Positions 58,601 to 64,000 of a stretch of DNA of 64,000 nucleotides are shown here, piece by piece. The position numbers were made by a program, and so were the translations under genes. The DNA is from Stomoxys calcitrans (taxonomy: Eukaryota; Arthropoda; Insecta; Diptera; Muscidae). Every line of letters starts with the position of its first letter. Positions within the stretch are counted from its first letter, which is position 1. The DNA lies in assembly GCF_963082655.1 (NCBI RefSeq), contig NC_081554.1:46930826-46994825 (forward strand), written 5' to 3'. The notes under the pieces are model-generated. The model was not told the DNA's origin. It searched no databases and saw only the letters and a list, made by a program, of their open reading frames with translations.

Positions 58601-61600
58601 AAATCAAGGTTAGCTTGAAAGACCTGAAACTTCCTTAGTTTTGCGAACTTCAAATTCTGAGGACATCGTTAGATTCGTGAAGAAAACCTCTTTCCGCAGT
58701 GGTGCTGGATGAGCAATTCTGTAAAGTTTTCTATGAAAAACATCGCCAAAAACCATGTATTTTGGGCGTAAAAACTCAAAGTCGTTGTTAAGGCCTAAAA
58801 CGCCGTAACTCGTTCATTTTTTCGAATTTCGAAAATTTTAAAGCATTCCGCAGTTCGAAATTCGAAGACGATTCGTAAAATAAACACAATTACTTCAAAT
58901 TTCACATTTTATTTTTTTGCATTTTTTTTAGCAAAGGTTACCCCCTTATGAAAATTTTCAAATTTTGAAGCGAAAAAATTTTTCGAGTTGAATACACAGC
59001 ATTGACGTTTATGGCGAAAAATTCGGTTATGTGCAACTCCCATGTTTTTTCTTCAAAAAACAAGCTCAAAATCGCATAATCGATATCCGAAAAATGCTAA
59101 AAAAATCAAGGTTAGCTTGAAAGACCTGAAACTTCCTTAGTTTTGCGAACTTCAAAATTCTGAGGACACCGTTAGATTCGTGAAGAAAACCTATTTCCGC
59201 AGTGGTGCTGGATGAGCAATTCTGTAAAGTTTTCTATGAAAAACATCGCCAAAAACCATGTATTTTGGGCGTAAAAAAAAAGTCGTTGTTAAGGCCTAAA
59301 AGGCCGTAACTCGTTCATTTTTTCGAAAATTTTAAAGCATTCCGCAGTTCGAAATTCGAAGACGATTCGTAAAATAAACACAATTACTTGAAATTTCACA
59401 TTTTATTTTTTTGCATTTTTTTTAGCAAAGGTTACCCCCTTATGAAAATTTTCAAATTTTGAAGCGAAAAAATTTTTCGAGTTGAATACACAGTATTGAC
59501 GTTTATGGCGAAAAATTCGGTTAAGTGCAACTCCCATGTTTTTTCTTCAAAAAACAAGCTCAAAATCGCATAATCGATATCCGAAAAATGTTAAAAAAAT
59601 CAAGGTTAGCTTGAAAGACCTGAAACTTCCTTAGTTTTGCGAACTTCAAAATTCTGAGGACATCGTTAGATTCGTGAAGAAAACCTCTTTCCGCAGTGGT
59701 GCTGGATGAGCAATTCTGTAAAGTTTTCTATGAAAAACATCGCCAAAAACCATGTATTTTGGGCGTAAAACTCAAAGTCGTTGTTAAGGCCTAAAACGCC
59801 GTAACTCGTTCATTTTTTCGAATTTCGAAAATTTTAAAGCATTCCGCAGTTCGAAATTCGAAGACGATTCGTAAAATAAACACAATTACTTCAAATTTCA
59901 CATTTTATTTTTTTGCATTTTTTTTAGCAAAGGTTACCCCCTTATGAAAATTTTCAAATTTTGAAGCGAAAAAATTTTTCGAGTTGAATACACAGCATTG
60001 ACGTTTATGGCGAAAAATTCGGTTATGTGCAACTCCCATGTTTTTTCTTCAAAAAACAAGCTCAAAATCGCATAATCGATATCCGAAAAATGCTAAAAAA
60101 ATCAAGGTTAGCTTGAAAGACCTGAAACTTCCTTAGTTTTGCGAACTTCAAAATTCTGAGGACACCGTTAGATTCGTGAAGAAAACCTCTTTCCGCAGTG
60201 GTGCTGGATGAGCAATTCTGTAAAGTTTTCTATGAAAAACATCGCCAAAAACCATGTATTTTGGGCGTAAAAAAAAAGTCGTTGTTAAGGCCTAAAAGGC
60301 CGTAACTCGTTCATTTTTTCGAAAATTTTAAAGCATTCCGCAGTTCGAAATTCGAAGACGATTCGTAAAATAAACACAATTACTTCAAATTTCACATTTT
60401 ATTTTTTTGCATTTTTTTTAGCAAAGGTTACCCCCTTATGAAAATTTTCAAATTTTGAAGCGAAAAAATTTTTCGAGTTGAATACACAGTATTGACGTTT
60501 ATGGCGAAAAATTCGGTCAAGTGCAACTCCCATGTTTTTACTTCAAAAAACAAGCTCAAAATCGCATAATCGATATCCGAAAAATGCTAAAAAAATCAAG
60601 GTTAGCTTGAAAGACCTGAAACTTCCTTAGTTTTGCGAACTTCAAAATTCTGAGGACACCGTTAGATTCGTGAAGAAAACCTCTTTCTGCAGTGGTGCTG
60701 GATGAGCAATTCTGTAAAGTTTTCTATGAAAAACATCGCCAAAAACCATGTATTTTGGACGTAAAAACTCAAAGTCGTTGTTAAGGCCTAAAACGCCGTA
60801 ACTCGTTCATTTTTTCGAATTTCGAAAATTTTAAAGCATTCCGCAGTTCGAAATTCGAAGACGATTCGTAAAATAAACACAATTACTTCAAATTTCACAT
60901 TTTATTTTTTTGCATTTTTTTTAGCAAAGGTTACCCCCTTATGAAAATTTTCAAATTTTGAAGCGAAAAAATTTTTCGAGTTGAATACACAGTATTGACG
61001 TTTATGGCGAAAAATTCGGTTATGTGCAACTCCCATGTTTGTTCTTCAAAAAACAAGCTCAAAATCGCATAATCGATATCCGAAAAATGCTAAAAAAATC
61101 AAGGTTAGCTTGAAAGACCTGAAACTTCCTTAGTTTTGCGAACTTCAAAATTCTGAGGACATCGTTAGATTCGTGAAGAAAACCTCTTTCCGCAGTGGTG
61201 CTGGATGAGCAATTCTGTAAAGTTTTCTATGAAAAACATCGCCAAAAACCATGTATTTTGGGCGTAAAAACTCAAAGTCGTTGTTAAGGCCTAAAACGCC
61301 GTAACTCGTTCATTTTTTCGAATTTCGAAAATTTTAAAGCATTCCGCAGTTCGAAATTCGAAGACGATTCGTAAAATAAACACAATTACTTCAAATTTCA
61401 CATTTTATTTTTTTGCATTTTTTTTAGCAAAGGTTACCCCCTTATGAAAATTTTCAAATTTTGAAGCGAAAAAATTTTTCGAGTTGAATACACAGCATTG
61501 ACGTTTATGGCGAAAAATTCGGTTATGTGCAACTCCCATGTTTTTTCTTCAAAAAACAAGCTCAAAATCGCATAATCGATATCCGAAAAATGCTAAAAAA

Positions 61601-64000
61601 ATCAAGGTTAGCTTGAAAGACCTGAAACTTCCTTAGTTTTGCGAACTTCAAAATTCTGAGGACACCGTTAGATTCGTGAAGAAAACCTCTTTCCGCAGTG
61701 GTGCTGGATGAGCAATTCTGTAAAGTTTTCTATGAAAAACATCGCCAAAAACCATGTATTTTGGGCGTAAAAACTCAAAGTCGTTGTTAAGGCCTAAAAC
61801 GCCGTAACTCGTTCATTTTTTCGAATTTCGAAAATTTTAAAGCATTCCGCAGTTCGAAATTCGAAGACGATTCGTAAAATAAACACAATTACTTCAAATT
61901 TCACATTTTATTTTTTTGCATTTTTTTTAGCAAAGGTTACCCCCTTATGAAAATTTTCAAATTTTGAAGCGAAAAAATTTTTCGAGTTGAATACACAGCA
62001 TTGACGTTTATGGCGAAAAATTCGGTTATGTGCAACTCCCATGTTTTTTCTTCAAAAAACAAGCTCAAAATCGCATAATCGATATCCGAAAAATGCTAAA
62101 AAAATCAAGGTTAGCTTGAAAGACCTGAAACTTCCTTAGTTTTGCGAACTTCAAAATTCTGAGGACACCGTTAGATTCGTGAAGAAAACCTCTTTCCGCA
62201 GTGGTGCTGGATGAGCAATTCTGTAAAGTTTTCTATGAAAAACATCGCCAAAAACCATGTATTTTGGGCGTAAAAAAAAAGTCGTTGTTAAGGCCTAAAA
62301 GGCCGTAACTCGTTCATTTTTTCGAAAATTTTAAAGCATTCCGCAGTTCGAAATTCGAAGACGATTCGTAAAATAAACACAATTACTTCAAATTTCACAT
62401 TTTATTTTTTTGCATTTTTTTTAGCAAAGGTTACCCCCTTATGAAAATTTTCAAATTTTGAAGCGAAAAAATTTTTCGAGTTGAATACACAGTATTGACG
62501 TTTATGGCGAAAAATTCGGTCAAGTGCAACTCCCATGTTTTTACTTCAAAAAACAAGCTCAAAATCGCATAATCGATATCCGAAAAATGCTAAAAAAATC
62601 AAGGTTAGCTTGAAAGACCTGAAACTTCCTTAGTTTTGCGAACTTCAAAATTCTGAGGACACCGTTAGATTCGTGAAGAAAACCTCTTTCTGCAGTGGTG
62701 CTGGATGAGCAATTCTGTAAAGTTTTCTATGAAAAACATCGCCAAAAACCATGTATTTTGGACGTAAAAACTCAAAGTCGTTGTTAAGGCCTAAAACGCC
62801 GTAACTCGTTCATTTTTTCGAATTTCGAAAATTTTAAAGCATTCCGCAGTTCGAAATTCGAAGACGATTCGTAAAATAAACACAATTACTTCAAATTTCA
62901 CATTTTATTTTTTTGCATTTTTTTTAGCAAAGGTTACCCCCTTATGAAAATTTTCAAATTTTGAAGCGAAAAAATTTTTCGAGTTGAATACACAGTATTG
63001 ACGTTTATGGCGAAAAATTCGGTTATGTGCAACTCCCATGTTTGTTCTTCAAAAAACAAGCTCAAAATCGCATAATCGATATCCGAAAAATGCTAAAAAA
63101 ATCAAGGTTAGCTTGAAAGACCTGAAACTTCCTTAGTTTTGCGAACTTCAAAATTCTGAGGACATCGTTAGATTCGTGAAGAAAACCTCTTTCCGCAGTG
63201 GTGCTGGATGAGCAATTCTGTAAAGTTTTCTATGAAAAACATCGCCAAAAACCATGTATTTTGGGCGTAAAAACTCAAAGTCGTTGTTAAGGCCTAAAAC
63301 GCCGTAACTCGTTCATTTTTTCGAATTTCGAAAATTTTAAAGCATTCCGCAGTTCGAAATTCGAAGACGATTCGTAAAATAAACACAATTACTTCAAATT
63401 TCACATTTTATTTTTTTGCATTTTTTTTAGCAAAGGTTACCCCCTTATGAAAATTTTCAAATTTTGAAGCGAAAAAATTTTTCGAGTTGAATACACAGCA
63501 TTGACGTTTATGGCGAAAAATTCGGTTATGTGCAACTCCCATGTTTTTTCTTCAAAAAACAAGCTCAAAATCGCATAATCGATATCCGAAAAATGCTAAA
63601 AAAATCAAGGTTAGCTTGAAAGACCTGAAACTTCCTTAGTTTTGCGAACTTCAAAATTCTGAGGACACCGTTAGATTCGTGAAGAAAACCTCTTTCCGCA
63701 GTGGTGCTGGATGAGCAATTCTGTAAAGTTTTCTATGAAAAACATCGCCAAAAACCATGTATTTTGGGCGTAAAAACTCAAAGTCGTTGTTAAGGCCTAA
63801 AACGCCGTAACTCGTTCATTTTTTCCAATTTCGAAAATTTTAAAGCATTCCGCAGTTCGAAATTCGAAGACGATTCGTAAAATAAACACAATTACTTCAA
63901 ATTTCACATTTTATTTTTTGCATTTTTTTTAGCAAAGGTTACCCCCTTATGAAAATTTTCAAATTTTGAAGCGAAAAAATTTTTCGAGTTGAATACACAG
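49579..64000 (-). repeat. ~503-bp satellite, minus-oriented arm (29 units seen)
   Basis: The inverse anchor GCCGTAACTCGTTC recurs from 49,611 to 63,807, with spacings mostly 495-505 and occasionally 482. Variant units are specific to this arm: GGGCGTAAAAAAAAAGTCG with AAAAGGCCGTAAC, CGGTCAAGTGCAACTCC with TTTTTACTTC, TTTCTGCAGTGGTGC with TTTTGGACG, and CATGTTTGTTCTTC. They occur in repeated order, giving higher-order repeats of 4 and 7 units. The array runs off the right edge. It is interrupted only by the N gap. Confidence 0.97.
52024..52223. other. Assembly gap (200 N)
   Basis: Exactly 200 N inside the satellite, a conventional size for a gap of unknown length. The anchors on each side are 714 bases apart, so the real amount of missing satellite cannot be judged. 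Reading frames that cross it are meaningless. Confidence 0.99.

Noticed and set aside
36612..64000. CRISPR-like or gene-array interpretation of the regular repeats
   Set aside because: Units are contiguous 500-base monomers without spacers in a eukaryotic sequence; this is satellite DNA.

Overview
The window is eukaryotic, AT-rich and packed with repeats. It looks like a calyptrate (muscid-type) fly. The reasons are short 59-78 bp introns with GT..AG borders, two genes that read as Diptera orthologues (Creld and the ionotropic receptor Ir21a), mariner elements, tRNA-derived SINEs and muscid-type LINE remnants. The species cannot be fixed from the sequence. All family assignments are by eye, without database searches.

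Layout. 1-7.3 kb is a repeat field: a (CAA)-tailed repeat family, a 336-bp tandem array carrying tRNA-like sequence, a dispersed repeat with an internal 153-bp tandem array, and a decayed LINE. 7.8-16.0 kb holds Creld on the + strand. It has three shared exons and two possible last exons, one giving two membrane segments and one, 5.8 kb downstream in the same splice phase, giving an acidic tail ending in RDEL. The large introns are full of SINEs and LINE pieces. 16.3-24.3 kb holds Ir21a on the - strand, six exons and 918 codons, tail to tail with Creld. Its 4.6-kb first intron holds a MITE, a minisatellite, a LINE end and a second mariner-like element.

24.4-36.6 kb has no recognisable host gene. 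It contains minisatellite blocks, LINE fragments of several clades, one mariner with a largely readable transposase C-terminal part, several internally deleted derivatives of it, and SINEs.

36.6-64.0 kb is a satellite of about 503-bp units, 55 visible. It runs in one orientation to 49,578 and in the opposite orientation afterwards, with a near-palindromic junction and a 200-N gap at 52,024-52,223. Higher-order repeats are visible in both arms and differ between arms.

The two genes have no obvious shared function: Creld is an ER folding/membrane protein and Ir21a a cool-sensing receptor subunit in Drosophila. The most notable observations are the alternative Creld ends and the inverted satellite with arm-specific higher-order structure.
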